A DNA stretch of 24,395 nt. It comes from CAZEIW01 sp964512305. GTDB lineage: Bacteria; Pseudomonadota; Gammaproteobacteria; Burkholderiales; Burkholderiaceae_F. A program made the translations under genes and the position numbers. Below the pieces are notes generated by a model, which was not told where the DNA came from, did no database searches, and worked only from the letters and a program-made list of their open reading frames with translations. Position 1 is the stretch's first letter, and each line of letters begins with the position of its first letter. The stretch lies in the NCBI GenBank assembly GCA_964512305.1, contig CAZEIW010000047.1, positions 1-24,395 of the forward strand, given 5' to 3'. This document shows positions 8,690-16,151 of the stretch, one piece after another.

Positions 8690-8773
8690 GCATCGGCCTT
8701 CCGTCGGGTGCAGCGGTCGGTCGCGGCGCCGCTCAGCGTCCAAAAGCCGGCCGAGCCGCGGCTCCCGCCTGAC

Positions 8774-10726
8774 CTAGGATTGCGCACTCTTCTTGTAGTG
8801 CAGGTACCAGTCGACGAGGCGCCGGACCTGCTTCTCGGTGTAGCCGCGAGCCACCATCCGGCTCACGAAGGAGCGATGGCGATCGTCGAGCTCCGCCGAG
8901 CCCTTGGCCTCGAACGAGATCACGGGCAGGATGTCCTCGGTCTTGCTGAACATCCGCTTCTCGATGACCACACGCAGCTTCTCGTAGCTCGTCCAGTGCG
9001 GATTCTTGCCGTGCGCGCGCGCCCGAAGCACGAAGTTGACGACCTCGTTGCGGAAGTCCTTCGGGTTCGAGATGCCCGCCGGCTTCTCGATCTTCTCGAG
9101 CTCGGCGTTGAGGGCATCGCGCGAGTACTGCATGCCCGTGTCCTGGTCGCGCCAGTCCTCGTCGAGCAGCCACTTGTCCGCATAGGTGACGTAGCGGTCG
9201 AACAGGTTCTGGCCGTATTCGGAATAGGCGTCCAGATAGCTCATCTGGAGTTCCTTTTCCAGGAACTCGGCGAAACGCGGGACGATCCATTCCTTGATGT
9301 GCGAGCGCAGGCGCCGCTTGTACTCGTCGGGCAGATCCTCCTTGCCCAGCCGGTCCTCGAGCACGACCAGCAGGTTGACCGGGTCGGCGGCGATCTCGCT
9401 GGGATCGCGATTGAAGGCGGCCGAGATGGTCTTGAACGCCCAGCGGGTCGACAGCCCCGCGAAGCCTTCGGCGGCGCCGGCGTCGTCCCGGTACTCCTTC
9501 ACGCTCTTCGAGCGCGGATCCAGGTCCTTCAGGTTCTCGCCGTTGTACGAGCGCAGCTTCGAGTAGACCGACGAGTTCTCCGGCACGACCAGGCGCGACA
9601 GGACAGTGAATTCGGCCAGCGTCCGCAGCGTCTGCGGCGCGCAGGGCGCGTTGGCCAGCGTCGACGCCTTGAGCATCTTGTCGTAGATCCGGATCTCCTC
9701 GTCGATGCGCAGGCAGTACGGGACCTTGACGAGGTACACGCGATCGATGAACGCCTCGTTGTCCTTGTTGTTGCGGAACTTCAGCCACTCGGCCTCGTTG
9801 CTGTGCGCCATGATGAAGCCGTTGAACGGCATCGCCGGCAGCGCCTCCGTGCCCTTGAAGTTGCCTTCCTGGGTGGCGGTCAGGATCGGGTTGAGCACCT
9901 TGAGCGGCGCCTTGAACATCTCGACGAACTCGACGCAGCGCGCCGAGCCGAGGCACAGCGCGCCCGAGTAGCTGTACGCGTCCGGATCGTCCTGCGCAAA
10001 GCGCTCGAGCATCCGCAGGTCGATCTTGCCGACCAGCGTGGAAATGTCCTGCGTGTTCTCGTCGCCAGGCTCGGTCTTGACGATCCCGACCTGGTTCAGC
10101 ACCGAGGGCATCACGCGCGCGACCCGGAACTTCGAGACGTCGCCGCCGTACTCCCTGAGGCGCTTCATCGCCCACGGACTGGCGATCCCGGTGAGCGCGC
10201 GGCGCGGAATCGAGTACTTGTCCTCCATCAGCGAGCCGAACTTCTCGCGCTCGAACAGGCACAAGGGGTTCTCGAGCAGCGGCGAAACGCGCCCGCTGAT
10301 CGGATCCTTCAGCGCATAGACCGGGAACTGCTCGCACAGCTTCTTGATCTTCTCGGCCAGCGACGACTTGCCGCCGCCGACCGGGCCGAGCAGATACAGG
10401 ACCTGCTTGCGCTCCTCGAGCCCCTGGGCCGCATGGAGGAAGTATGCGTACAGGGACATCAGGGTCTCTTCCATGCCGTGGAACTCGGAGAACGTGTCCC
10501 AGGTCTGTATGGCACGGTTCTGGAAGATGCGCGAGCCGCGCGGATCGTCGGCGGTGTTGATCAGCTTGGGCTTGCCGATCGCCTCCAGCACGCATTCGTG
10601 CGCGGACGCGTACGCCATCCGGTCGGTCTTGCAATAATGCAGAAAGTCCTCCAGCCCCATCTCTTCGTCCAGCGCGCGGACGAACGCATCTTTGTAGCTG
10701 GAGAACAATTCGGCGGGCGCGTTCAT
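8774..10726 (-). CDS. prkA: PrkA/YeaG AAA-type ATPase, serine kinase-like protein
   Basis: The 650-residue product matches PrkA/YeaG in size and sequence. The Walker A motif GPVGGGKS is at 114-121, within an AAA domain that includes FNGFIMAHSNEAEW. The C-terminal part is the PrkA kinase-like region ending in RRLVDWYLHYKK. PrkA was described as a serine kinase, and work on Bacillus has also argued for an ATP-dependent protease activity, so the activity is unsettled. The start at 10726 is preceded by a perfect AGGAGGT four bases before the ATG. It is the first gene of the prkA-yeaH-spoVR-formyltransferase operon, separated from yeaH by 84 bases without a clear terminator. In enterobacteria this module responds to nitrogen and stationary-phase stress; I found no convincing promoter of those classes here. 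Confidence 0.96.
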   Translation of the reverse strand: MNAPAELFSSYKDAFVRALDEEMGLEDFLHYCKTDRMAYASAHECVLEAIGKPKLINTADDPRGSRIFQNRAIQTWDTFSEFHGMEETLMSLYAYFLHAAQGLEERKQVLYLLGPVGGGKSSLAEKIKKLCEQFPVYALKDPISGRVSPLLENPLCLFEREKFGSLMEDKYSIPRRALTGIASPWAMKRLREYGGDVSKFRVARVMPSVLNQVGIVKTEPGDENTQDISTLVGKIDLRMLERFAQDDPDAYSYSGALCLGSARCVEFVEMFKAPLKVLNPILTATQEGNFKGTEALPAMPFNGFIMAHSNEAEWLKFRNNKDNEAFIDRVYLVKVPYCLRIDEEIRIYDKMLKASTLANAPCAPQTLRTLAEFTVLSRLVVPENSSVYSKLRSYNGENLKDLDPRSKSVKEYRDDAGAAEGFAGLSTRWAFKTISAAFNRDPSEIAADPVNLLVVLEDRLGKEDLPDEYKRRLRSHIKEWIVPRFAEFLEKELQMSYLDAYSEYGQNLFDRYVTYADKWLLDEDWRDQDTGMQYSRDALNAELEKIEKPAGISNPKDFRNEVVNFVLRARAHGKNPHWTSYEKLRVVIEKRMFSKTEDILPVISFEAKGSAELDDRHRSFVSRMVARGYTEKQVRRLVDWYLHYKKSAQS

Positions 10727-10739
10727 CGGTACCTCCTGC
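10720..10739 (-). promoter_or_regulatory. Strong ribosome binding site of prkA
   Basis: Read on the - strand the sequence GCAGGAGGTACCG ends right at the prkA ATG. AGGAGGT is the full anti-Shine-Dalgarno complement and decides the start at 10726. It is the best ribosome binding site in the window. Confidence 0.85.
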
Positions 10740-11019
10740 GCGGCGACAACGACCGCAACTCCCAAACGCGGCACACTGAGCTTAGTCCCAAAACCGCGAC
10801 GACAGTTCGTGTCGGCGCCAGTGTCTTTTCGCTGCCTGCCGGCGTTCGGCTGAAGAATGGCTTCCGAGGGTGTGACGCATTCACTTTAAGACGGTCCGGT
10901 GCACGGAATCGTTGCAAAAGCGCCGGAATCGGGAGGCAGCCGCGCTGATCGCCGGTGCGGCCGCGCTTGGCGAGTGCTCAAATAACGGATGGCGTCGACG
11001 TTCGTTGACGTGAACGCGA
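10727..11019. other. Intergenic region upstream of prkA
   Basis: This 293-base gap lies between the start of prkA and the stop of the DUF2909 gene, both on the - strand. It must hold the prkA promoter. No convincing sigma-70, sigma-54 or heat-shock promoter was found by eye. A weak stationary-phase-like -10 (CTAAGCT on the - strand, about 10778-10784) is noted but not supported by a -35. Short open frames here have no recognisable features. A CGTTC/GAACG inverted repeat lies just before 11020 without a T-run. Confidence 0.5.
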
Positions 11020-11217
11020 TCAGTACGCATGCGGGTGCAACCAGCCCATCCAGTAGCTGAACCAGATGAACAGCAGCAAGGCAACCGACAGCCCAACGCG
11101 GATCCGCAGGAAATTCAGCGTCCGATTGGTGCCTCCGCGATCGCGCATCAGGAAGATTAGCGCGGCGGTCAGCGCCGCCAGTATGCCCAAAAAAGCGGCA
11201 CCGATGATCCACTTCAT
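11020..11217 (-). CDS. DUF2909 twin transmembrane protein
   Basis: The 65-residue product has two membrane helices (about 4-24 and 40-58) joined by the charged loop MRDRGGTNRTLN, then RIRVGLSVALLLFIWFSYW. This layout and the MRDRG loop are typical of the DUF2909 twin-transmembrane family. These small genes are regularly found beside cytochrome oxidase biogenesis genes in betaproteobacteria, as here next to surf1. The function is unknown. The gene is divergent from surf1, with only 32 bases between the two start codons, so any shared promoter region must reach into one of the genes. Confidence 0.85.
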   Translation of the reverse strand: MKWIIGAAFLGILAALTAALIFLMRDRGGTNRTLNFLRIRVGLSVALLLFIWFSYWMGWLHPHAY

Positions 11218-11249
11218 AGGCCGTGCCTGACTCCGCGCGTTGAAAGATT

Positions 11250-12065
11250 ATGGCACCGGGAGGAGACCGCAGTCTGTTGGGCCCCGGCAACCCGGCGAAC
11301 CGTCCGTCCGCCCGCCGTTCGCCGGCCGGCCCGGCGGCGCGACTGCTTGCGATCGCGCTCGCCGGACTGGCGCTCACCACCGCGCTTGGCTACTGGCAGA
11401 CGCGCCGCGCGGAGGCGAAGCTGCAGGCCCAGGCACGCTGGGACGCCGCGGCGCAGCGCGCGCCGATCGAGGTGACCGCGGCGACGCTTGCTGCACCGGC
11501 GCAACAGCTGCCGTCGCGGATCCGGGCAACCGGTTCCTTCGACTTCGATGCCACGGTCTGGCTCGGCAACCGTTTCGTCGACGGCCAGCCGGGTTGGATC
11601 GTCGTCACGCCGCTGGTGCTGGGCGACGGCAAGGCGGTGCTGGTGGCGCGCGGCTGGATCGGCAACGACCCGGGCGGCCCCGAGCGCCTGCCGCGACTCG
11701 GGCGTCCGGCGCCTCCGGTATCGATCGAGGGCATCGCGGTCGATCGGGTGCCCCGCGTGTTCGAGCTCGGTCCGACGGTGCCAGACCCGCGAAGGCCCGC
11801 CGTCTGGCAGAACCTCGACCCCGGCGAGTTCCAGCGCCTGACCGGGCGCCCGGTTGCCTCGTGGATGGTCGAACAGACCAGCGACACCGGCGACGGCTTG
11901 CGGCGCCAGTGGGATCCGCCCAGGCTGGGGGTCGACCGCAACCGCGGTTACGCGATCCAGTGGTACGGGATGGCCGCTGCTTTCGCGCTGCTGGCGATCG
12001 TGCAGGCGGTGCGCCTGTTTCGCGGCGGCGCCTTCGCCGCCGCAAGGCGGGCACGAAGCCGGTGA
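11250..12065 (+). CDS. surf1: SURF1 family cytochrome oxidase biogenesis protein
   Basis: SURF1 helps insert heme a into subunit I. The 271-residue product has the family topology: an N-terminal membrane helix (about 32-50) ending in the LGYWQTRR motif, a periplasmic domain with GSFDFDATVWLGNR and VLVARGWIG, and a C-terminal helix that starts in NRGYAIQWYGMA. The N-terminus has about 30 residues rich in Arg, Pro and Gly before the first helix. The ATG at 11250 has only a weak GAAAG site upstream. The stop codon overlaps the GTG of the next gene (GTGA), so the two are likely translated together. Confidence 0.95.
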   Translation: MAPGGDRSLLGPGNPANRPSARRSPAGPAARLLAIALAGLALTTALGYWQTRRAEAKLQAQARWDAAAQRAPIEVTAATLAAPAQQLPSRIRATGSFDFDATVWLGNRFVDGQPGWIVVTPLVLGDGKAVLVARGWIGNDPGGPERLPRLGRPAPPVSIEGIAVDRVPRVFELGPTVPDPRRPAVWQNLDPGEFQRLTGRPVASWMVEQTSDTGDGLRRQWDPPRLGVDRNRGYAIQWYGMAAAFALLAIVQAVRLFRGGAFAAARRARSR

Positions 12066-12634
12066 ACGCACGCCGCACCCTCCTGCTCGTGGCGTCCATC
12101 TGTGCTGCCCCGGTGCTCGCGTCGGTGGTCGCTTTCTGTGCGTTGAGGCCCTCGGCGCGCATGAACTACGGCGATCTGGTCGAGCCGCCGCGTCCCTGGC
12201 CGCCACTGTCGCTGACGCGCCTCGACGGCAACCGGTTCGAGATGTCGTCGCTGCAGGGCCGCTGGGTGATGCTTTCGGTCGACCGCGGCGAGTGCGACTC
12301 CCACTGCATCGGCAAGCTGTGGCAGATGCGCCAGTTGCGTCTGGCAGCGGGTGCCGACCGCGAGCGGATCGAGCGCGTCTGGTTGATCGACGGCGAGGCG
12401 GTGCCCGACGCACGGTTGCTGGCCGAGTTCGCGGGGACCATTGTCGCGCGCCTCGATCCGTCGCGGCTTCGCGCCGCATTGCCGTTGCCGCAGGCGGCCG
12501 GCGCGGCAATGGCCGATCCGATCTGGCTGCTCGATCCGGCCGGAGCGGTGATGCTGCGCTGGCCACGCGACGCCGATCCGCGGCGGATGAAGCGCGATCT
12601 CGACCGGCTGCTCAGCGTTTCCCGCACCGACTGA
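12062..12634 (+). CDS. Membrane-anchored Sco-like thioredoxin-fold protein, degenerate
   Basis: The GTG start overlaps the surf1 stop. The 190-residue product has an N-terminal membrane anchor (about 6-26) and a periplasmic domain with a thioredoxin-like plan. C78 and C82 in GECDSHC keep the CxxxC copper or redox motif of Sco proteins, and the C-terminus (DPIWLLDPAGAVMLRW, then DLDRLLS) matches the end of Sco in layout. The third Sco copper ligand, a His before the last strands, is not seen; the equivalent place reads AMADPIWL. Genes like this are found between surf1 and ctaA in Burkholderiales and are usually called hypothetical. A role in thiol or copper handling for the CuA site is a reasonable guess, not shown. 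Confidence 0.8.
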   Translation: MNARRTLLLVASICAAPVLASVVAFCALRPSARMNYGDLVEPPRPWPPLSLTRLDGNRFEMSSLQGRWVMLSVDRGECDSHCIGKLWQMRQLRLAAGADRERIERVWLIDGEAVPDARLLAEFAGTIVARLDPSRLRAALPLPQAAGAAMADPIWLLDPAGAVMLRWPRDADPRRMKRDLDRLLSVSRTD

Positions 12635-12747
12635 AGGACCCGGTTGCCCCGCCTTCGCGTTGCTCCGCCTTCGGCGGCCCGGCGTTGCGAGCGGCGATGC
12701 TAGACTGGCTTGGGCATTCCAGAACGAGAAGAATACGGGCTGTCGCC

Positions 12748-13686
12748 ATGCGTTTGATGGAGATGGAAACCGTTTTGGGTGCATTGATGCGAGCACGTGT
12801 CCGATCGTTCAGCGTCCCGGCCGCCCCTCGTGTGCTGCGGTCCTACTGGCTGCTGACGAAACCCAAGATCACCCGCCTCGTCCTGTTCTGCACGGCGATC
12901 GGGATGCTGCTGGCCGCACCGCAGCTGCCCCCGCTCTGGCTCGCGGCGGGGGCGCTCCTCGGAATCGGCCTGCTGGCCGCTTCGGCGTTCGCGGTCAACT
13001 CCGTCATCGAACGCCATCTGGACGCGAGAATGGCGCGCACGCGGCAGCGGCCGATTCCCCGTGGCGAGATCGGGCCGCAGCAGGCGTTCGTCTTTTCGGG
13101 CGCCTGCGCGGCGCTCGGCATGTGGATTCTGGCCGCTTACGTCAATTCGCTGACGATGTGGCTGAGCCTGGCGACGTTCTTCGGCTACGCCGTGGTGTAC
13201 ACGGTGCTGCTCAAGCCGCGCACGCCGCAGAACATCGTGATCGGGGGGCTGAGCGGCGCGATGCCGCCGGTGCTCGGCTGGTCCGCGATCACGGGCAGCG
13301 CGCCCCCCGAGGCCTGGGTGCTGGCGCTGATCATCTTCGTATGGACGCCGCCGCATTTCTGGTCGCTGGCGCTCTACCGGATCGACGACTACCGGAACGC
13401 CGGCGTACCGATGCTGCCGCTCACGCACGGATCGGAGCTCACACGCCTGCACATTTTCCTTTACACCTTGGCGCTCGCCGCAACCGGCACGCTGCCGTTC
13501 GCGATCGGGATGTCGGGCCTGCCGTATCTGGCGGCGTCGACCGTGCTCAGCCTCGTGTTCGTCGGCTACGCCTGGCGGCTGTGGCGCGCGTACAGCGATC
13601 GGCTGGCGCGCGCGACGTTCAGCTATTCGATCGCCTACCTCGCGGCCCTGTTCAGCGCCCTGCTGATCGACCAGTACCTGCGCTGA
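12748..13686 (+). CDS. ctaB: Heme O synthase (protoheme IX farnesyltransferase)
   Basis: CtaB adds a farnesyl group to heme B to give heme O, the precursor of heme A for the oxidase. From the ATG at 12748 it has 312 residues and about nine membrane helices. The prenyltransferase motifs are present: NSVIERHLDARMARTRQRPI, the beta-type variant of the first Asp-rich motif, and YRIDDYRNAGVPMLP for the second. FVWTPPHFWSLAL lies between them, as in the family. Starts at 12757, 12763 and 12787 are also possible, and none has a clear ribosome binding site. The gene follows the Sco-like gene after 113 bases; this gap holds no ctaA. Its stop overlaps the sco start (TGATG). Confidence 0.96.
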   Translation: MRLMEMETVLGALMRARVRSFSVPAAPRVLRSYWLLTKPKITRLVLFCTAIGMLLAAPQLPPLWLAAGALLGIGLLAASAFAVNSVIERHLDARMARTRQRPIPRGEIGPQQAFVFSGACAALGMWILAAYVNSLTMWLSLATFFGYAVVYTVLLKPRTPQNIVIGGLSGAMPPVLGWSAITGSAPPEAWVLALIIFVWTPPHFWSLALYRIDDYRNAGVPMLPLTHGSELTRLHIFLYTLALAATGTLPFAIGMSGLPYLAASTVLSLVFVGYAWRLWRAYSDRLARATFSYSIAYLAALFSALLIDQYLR

Positions 13687-14282
13687 TGCGCATCGACGGT
13701 GTCCTGGCATGTTGGCGGAGGCTCGCGATGGCCGGCGCGTTTGCGCTCGCCTGTGCCGCCTGCTCGCCGGCCTCGTTCCACAACGTCGACATCACCGGCG
13801 CCGATTACGCGCGAGACTTCGCGCTGACCGATCAGACCGGGGCGTTGCGCCATCTCGCCGATTACCGCGGCCGGGTCGTGGTCATATTCTTCGGTTACAC
13901 CCAGTGCCCCGACGTCTGCCCCACCACGCTCGCGACGCTTGCGCGCGCCCGCCATGCGCTGGGCAGCGACGCCGACCGGGTGCAGGTGCTGTTCGTGACG
14001 CTCGACCCAGCGCGGGACACGCCGCAGCTGCTGGCTCAGTACGTTCCGAACTTCGACCCCAGCTTCGTTGCCCTGAGCGGCACGCCCGAGCAGATCGCCG
14101 CCACCGCGCGCGAGTTCAAGGTGTTCTATCAGAAGGTGGCCGGGCCGACCCCGTCGTCGTATACCCTGGACCATACGGCCGGCAGTTACGTGTTCGATCG
14201 CGACGGGCACGTGCGCCTGTTCGTACGCGACGGGGCGCCCGCCGAAGAGATTGCGGACGACATCAAGCGCCTGCTCGGCTGA
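13686..14282 (+). CDS. sco1: Sco1/SenC family copper chaperone
   Basis: Sco proteins deliver copper to, or reduce, the CuA site of subunit II. The 198-residue protein has an N-terminal signal with a Cys-rich end (ALACAACS), so it may be a lipoprotein or a membrane-anchored protein. The copper ligands are complete: C74 and C78 in CPDVCP and H163 in LDHTAGSY. The thioredoxin-like domain also has VIFFGYTQ and FVTLDPARDTP. The start ATG overlaps the ctaB stop (TGATG), which makes a coupled ctaB-sco pair at the end of the oxidase block. The next gene is convergent. Confidence 0.96.
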   Translation: MRIDGVLACWRRLAMAGAFALACAACSPASFHNVDITGADYARDFALTDQTGALRHLADYRGRVVVIFFGYTQCPDVCPTTLATLARARHALGSDADRVQVLFVTLDPARDTPQLLAQYVPNFDPSFVALSGTPEQIAATAREFKVFYQKVAGPTPSSYTLDHTAGSYVFDRDGHVRLFVRDGAPAEEIADDIKRLLG

Positions 14283-14310
14283 CGGCTCGCGCTCGCGCCG
14301 GCCGCATCGG

Positions 14311-14324
14311 GGCGGGCGCCCGCC
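14311..14324. terminator. Palindrome between convergent sco1 and the downstream gene
   Basis: The sequence GGCGGGCGCCCGCC is a perfect palindrome that lies directly before the stop codon of the convergent gene and 28 bases after the sco1 stop. It could form a hairpin, but no T-run follows, so a terminator role is only possible. Confidence 0.25.
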
Positions 14325-14987
14325 TCACGCTTCGAATCCCCCGGTTTCCGCGTTGACCGCCCGCCGGCTCGAAAGCTCGATCGCCCCGGCGGCTGGGGCC
14401 ATCACGCCGAAGACGTCGCAAACGGCCGGCGCCAGCTCGATCTCGAATCCGACGAAGACGCTCGGCGCGGCCCCGACATAGTCGTCCGCGATATAGCGCA
14501 GGCGGCCCGCGTCGAGCACCGCATGCGGCTCGTACGGATCGAAGACGGCAACCGCGCCCGGTCGCGCCGGCAGGCGCAGGCCGCCCCGCGGAAAGACGAG
14601 CTCGCGCGGCGGCCCGGCGACGCACCACACGCCGAACAGCACGCCGTCGTAATGCGCATCGGTATGAAAGAAGGCCCCGCGGCAGCCGTACCACTCGAGG
14701 CGATCCCGCAGCGCCGGACCGCAGGGAGGCGGAAGCGCGCGCTGGAGCGCCGCGCGCACCCTGTTGTCGCAAAACGCGCCGAGTTCGGCGACACGCCCCG
14801 GGACCGCCGGCACCTGGCGTTCGATGCCGGCAACGTTCAGTGCCGCCGTCTGTGCGAGCGGCAGCGACGCATGAAACACGCGTGTCGCGCAGCCTCGGGC
14901 GGGCTGCTCTGTTGTCGGAGCAGTGCGCGCGGGGCGCGCGTGCAACTCGGCGAATGCGTAGAAGCCGCAGTCGGGTTCGAGGTTCAC
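14325..14987 (-). CDS. Possible Fe(II)/2-oxoglutarate dioxygenase-fold protein
   Basis: The 220-residue product, read from a GTG at 14987, has no signal or membrane segment. Its second half fits a double-stranded beta-helix metal site: H108 and D110 in AFFHTDAHYDGVLFG form an HxD pair, and H155 in FDPYEPHAVL is a suitable distal His, 45 residues later. PRGGLRLPARPGAVAVFD between them resembles the turn before the last strands of 2-oxoglutarate-dependent dioxygenases. A clear Arg for 2-oxoglutarate binding was not identified, so the cosubstrate is uncertain. The frame is open further upstream without an ATG, and the GTG lacks a good ribosome binding site, so the true N-terminus is not certain. 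Substrate and role are unknown. Confidence 0.6.
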   Translation of the reverse strand: MNLEPDCGFYAFAELHARPARTAPTTEQPARGCATRVFHASLPLAQTAALNVAGIERQVPAVPGRVAELGAFCDNRVRAALQRALPPPCGPALRDRLEWYGCRGAFFHTDAHYDGVLFGVWCVAGPPRELVFPRGGLRLPARPGAVAVFDPYEPHAVLDAGRLRYIADDYVGAAPSVFVGFEIELAPAVCDVFGVMAPAAGAIELSSRRAVNAETGGFEA

Positions 14988-15082
14988 GGGGTCGATCGAG
15001 GTTCGCGCGTCGTGGTCATCGCGCTGTAATACTCGTCCGAGCGGCTTAGCGCGGCGATGCCAGGCCGCGCGCGGGCACGTGC

Positions 15083-15111
15083 AAAAAAATGCCCCGCGCG
15101 AGCGCGGGGCA
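15083..15111 (-). terminator. Intrinsic terminator downstream of rpoH
   Basis: On the - strand a perfect 10-bp GC-rich stem (TGCCCCGCGC / GCGCGGGGCA, two-base centre) is followed by seven Ts. It lies about 80 bases past the rpoH stop. It is the clearest intrinsic terminator in the window and separates rpoH from the gene at 14325-14987. Confidence 0.88.
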
Positions 15112-15117
15112 AATGTT

Positions 15118-15154
15118 CCGCCTCTTCGGAGGAGAGGGGGAGGAGGAGAGGCGG
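15118..15154. repeat. Inverted repeat in the rpoH 3' untranslated region
   Basis: CCGCCTCT at 15118-15125 pairs with AGAGGCGG at 15147-15154 around a purine-rich loop. A smaller hairpin CCTC-TTCG-GAGG sits at 15121-15132 and would compete with it. Both lie between the rpoH stop and its terminator. Confidence 0.55.
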
Positions 15155-15190
15155 ACCTTTAACGACACCAACCCGGGAATCCGCGCCGCG

Positions 15191-16096
15191 TCAGGCATAA
15201 GCCTCCAACTCGCCGCGCATCTTCCGTAATGCTTTGGACTCGATCTGGCGAATTCGTTCCGCGGACACGCCGAATTCTTTCGCGAGGTCGTGAAGGGTCG
15301 CCGTACCCACGCTTCCGTCCGCGTTTTCGTCGAGCCAGCGCGCCTCGACGATGCGGCGGCTGCGCGCGTCGAGCGCATCGAGCGCGCGCCGGATGCCATC
15401 GGTCTGAAGCGCGTCGTATTGGCGGCGCTCGAGGACCTGCGTCGGTTCGGAGCCGCCGTCCGCAAGATAGGAGATCGGCGCGAATTCGTCGCTGCCATCG
15501 TCGGCACGGCCTTCGAGCGCGATCTCGCCGCCCGCAAGGCGCGTTTCCATTTCCACCACTTCTTCGGGCTTGACGTTGAGCTCGCGCGCCACGCCCTCGA
15601 CCTCGCCGCGGGTCATCGTGCCAGCACCCTGCTTGAGGCTGCGCAGATTGAAGAACAGCTTGCGCTGCGCCTTGGTCGTGGCGACCTTCACGAGGCGCCA
15701 GTTTCGCAGGACATGCTCGTGGATCTCGGCCTTGATCCAGTGCAGCGCGAAGGACACCAGGCGCACGCCCCGCTCCGGATCGAAGCGCTTGACCGCCTTC
15801 ATCAGTCCGATGTTGCCTTCCTGGATGAGGTCGGCGTGCGGCAGTCCGTAACCAAGATAGTTTCGGGCGACGGCCACGACGAGACGCAGGTGCGACACGA
15901 CCAGCCGTCCCGCCGCGTCAAGATCGCCAAATTCGCGAAAGCGCCGCGCCAGCCGCGTCTCGTCCTCCGCCGTCAGCAGCGGAACCCGGTTCACGGCCGA
16001 GATGTAGGCGTCCAGGTTGCCGAGGCTGCCGGGCAACATCGCCAGGGCCCCGTTTGAGGACGGCAGCGGAATCAGCGCGTTGTCGGACCCACTCAT
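15191..16096 (-). CDS. rpoH: RNA polymerase heat-shock sigma factor RpoH (sigma-32)
   Basis: RpoH directs RNA polymerase to heat-shock promoters. The 301-residue protein has region 2 (DLIQEGNIGLMKAVKRFDPE at about 89-108, then VSFALHWIKAEI) and the RpoH-specific box QRKLFFNLR at 144-152. The C-terminal helix-turn-helix is LHDLAKEFGVSAERIRQIE (about 267-285). The N-terminus is a little longer than in E. coli (284 residues in total there). The ATG at 16096 has AGGGAGA about eight bases upstream. The leader carries a CIRCE operator over the likely promoter, so HrcA repression of this gene is probable. It is read in the same direction as ftsEX but has its own promoter and terminator. Confidence 0.97.
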   Translation of the reverse strand: MSGSDNALIPLPSSNGALAMLPGSLGNLDAYISAVNRVPLLTAEDETRLARRFREFGDLDAAGRLVVSHLRLVVAVARNYLGYGLPHADLIQEGNIGLMKAVKRFDPERGVRLVSFALHWIKAEIHEHVLRNWRLVKVATTKAQRKLFFNLRSLKQGAGTMTRGEVEGVARELNVKPEEVVEMETRLAGGEIALEGRADDGSDEFAPISYLADGGSEPTQVLERRQYDALQTDGIRRALDALDARSRRIVEARWLDENADGSVGTATLHDLAKEFGVSAERIRQIESKALRKMRGELEAYA

Positions 16097-16124
16097 CCAT
16101 CGATCTCCCTGCGGTCAGCCAATG

Positions 16125-16151
16125 TTAGCACTCGTCGGTTTAGAGTGCTAT
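16125..16151 (-). promoter_or_regulatory. CIRCE operator (HrcA binding site) upstream of rpoH
   Basis: The + strand reads TTAGCACTC at 16125-16133, nine spacer bases, and GAGTGCTAT at 16143-16151. The consensus is TTAGCACTC-N9-GAGTGCTAA, so one base of 18 differs. It lies 28 bases before the rpoH ATG and overlaps the expected transcription start. A further copy of the half-site, TTTAGAGTGC, follows at 16151-16160, a direct repeat of 16139-16148. Confidence 0.88.

Noticed and set aside
10898..10916. Sigma-54-like GGTGCAC...TTGC on the + strand
   Set aside because: The distance between GG and GC is 14 bases instead of 10, and it points away from prkA.
7466..10948. Open frame of more than 1100 codons on the + strand opposite yeaH and prkA
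   Set aside because: It lies fully antisense to well-supported genes, is low in complexity and shows no motif.
10723..11096. Short - strand open frames between prkA and the DUF2909 gene
   Set aside because: No conserved features or convincing ribosome binding site, and they overlap real genes; treated as non-coding.
14251..15049. Small + strand open frames opposite the dioxygenase-like gene
   Set aside because: Arg-rich translations with no motif; the - strand frame has the ordered HxD...H pattern.
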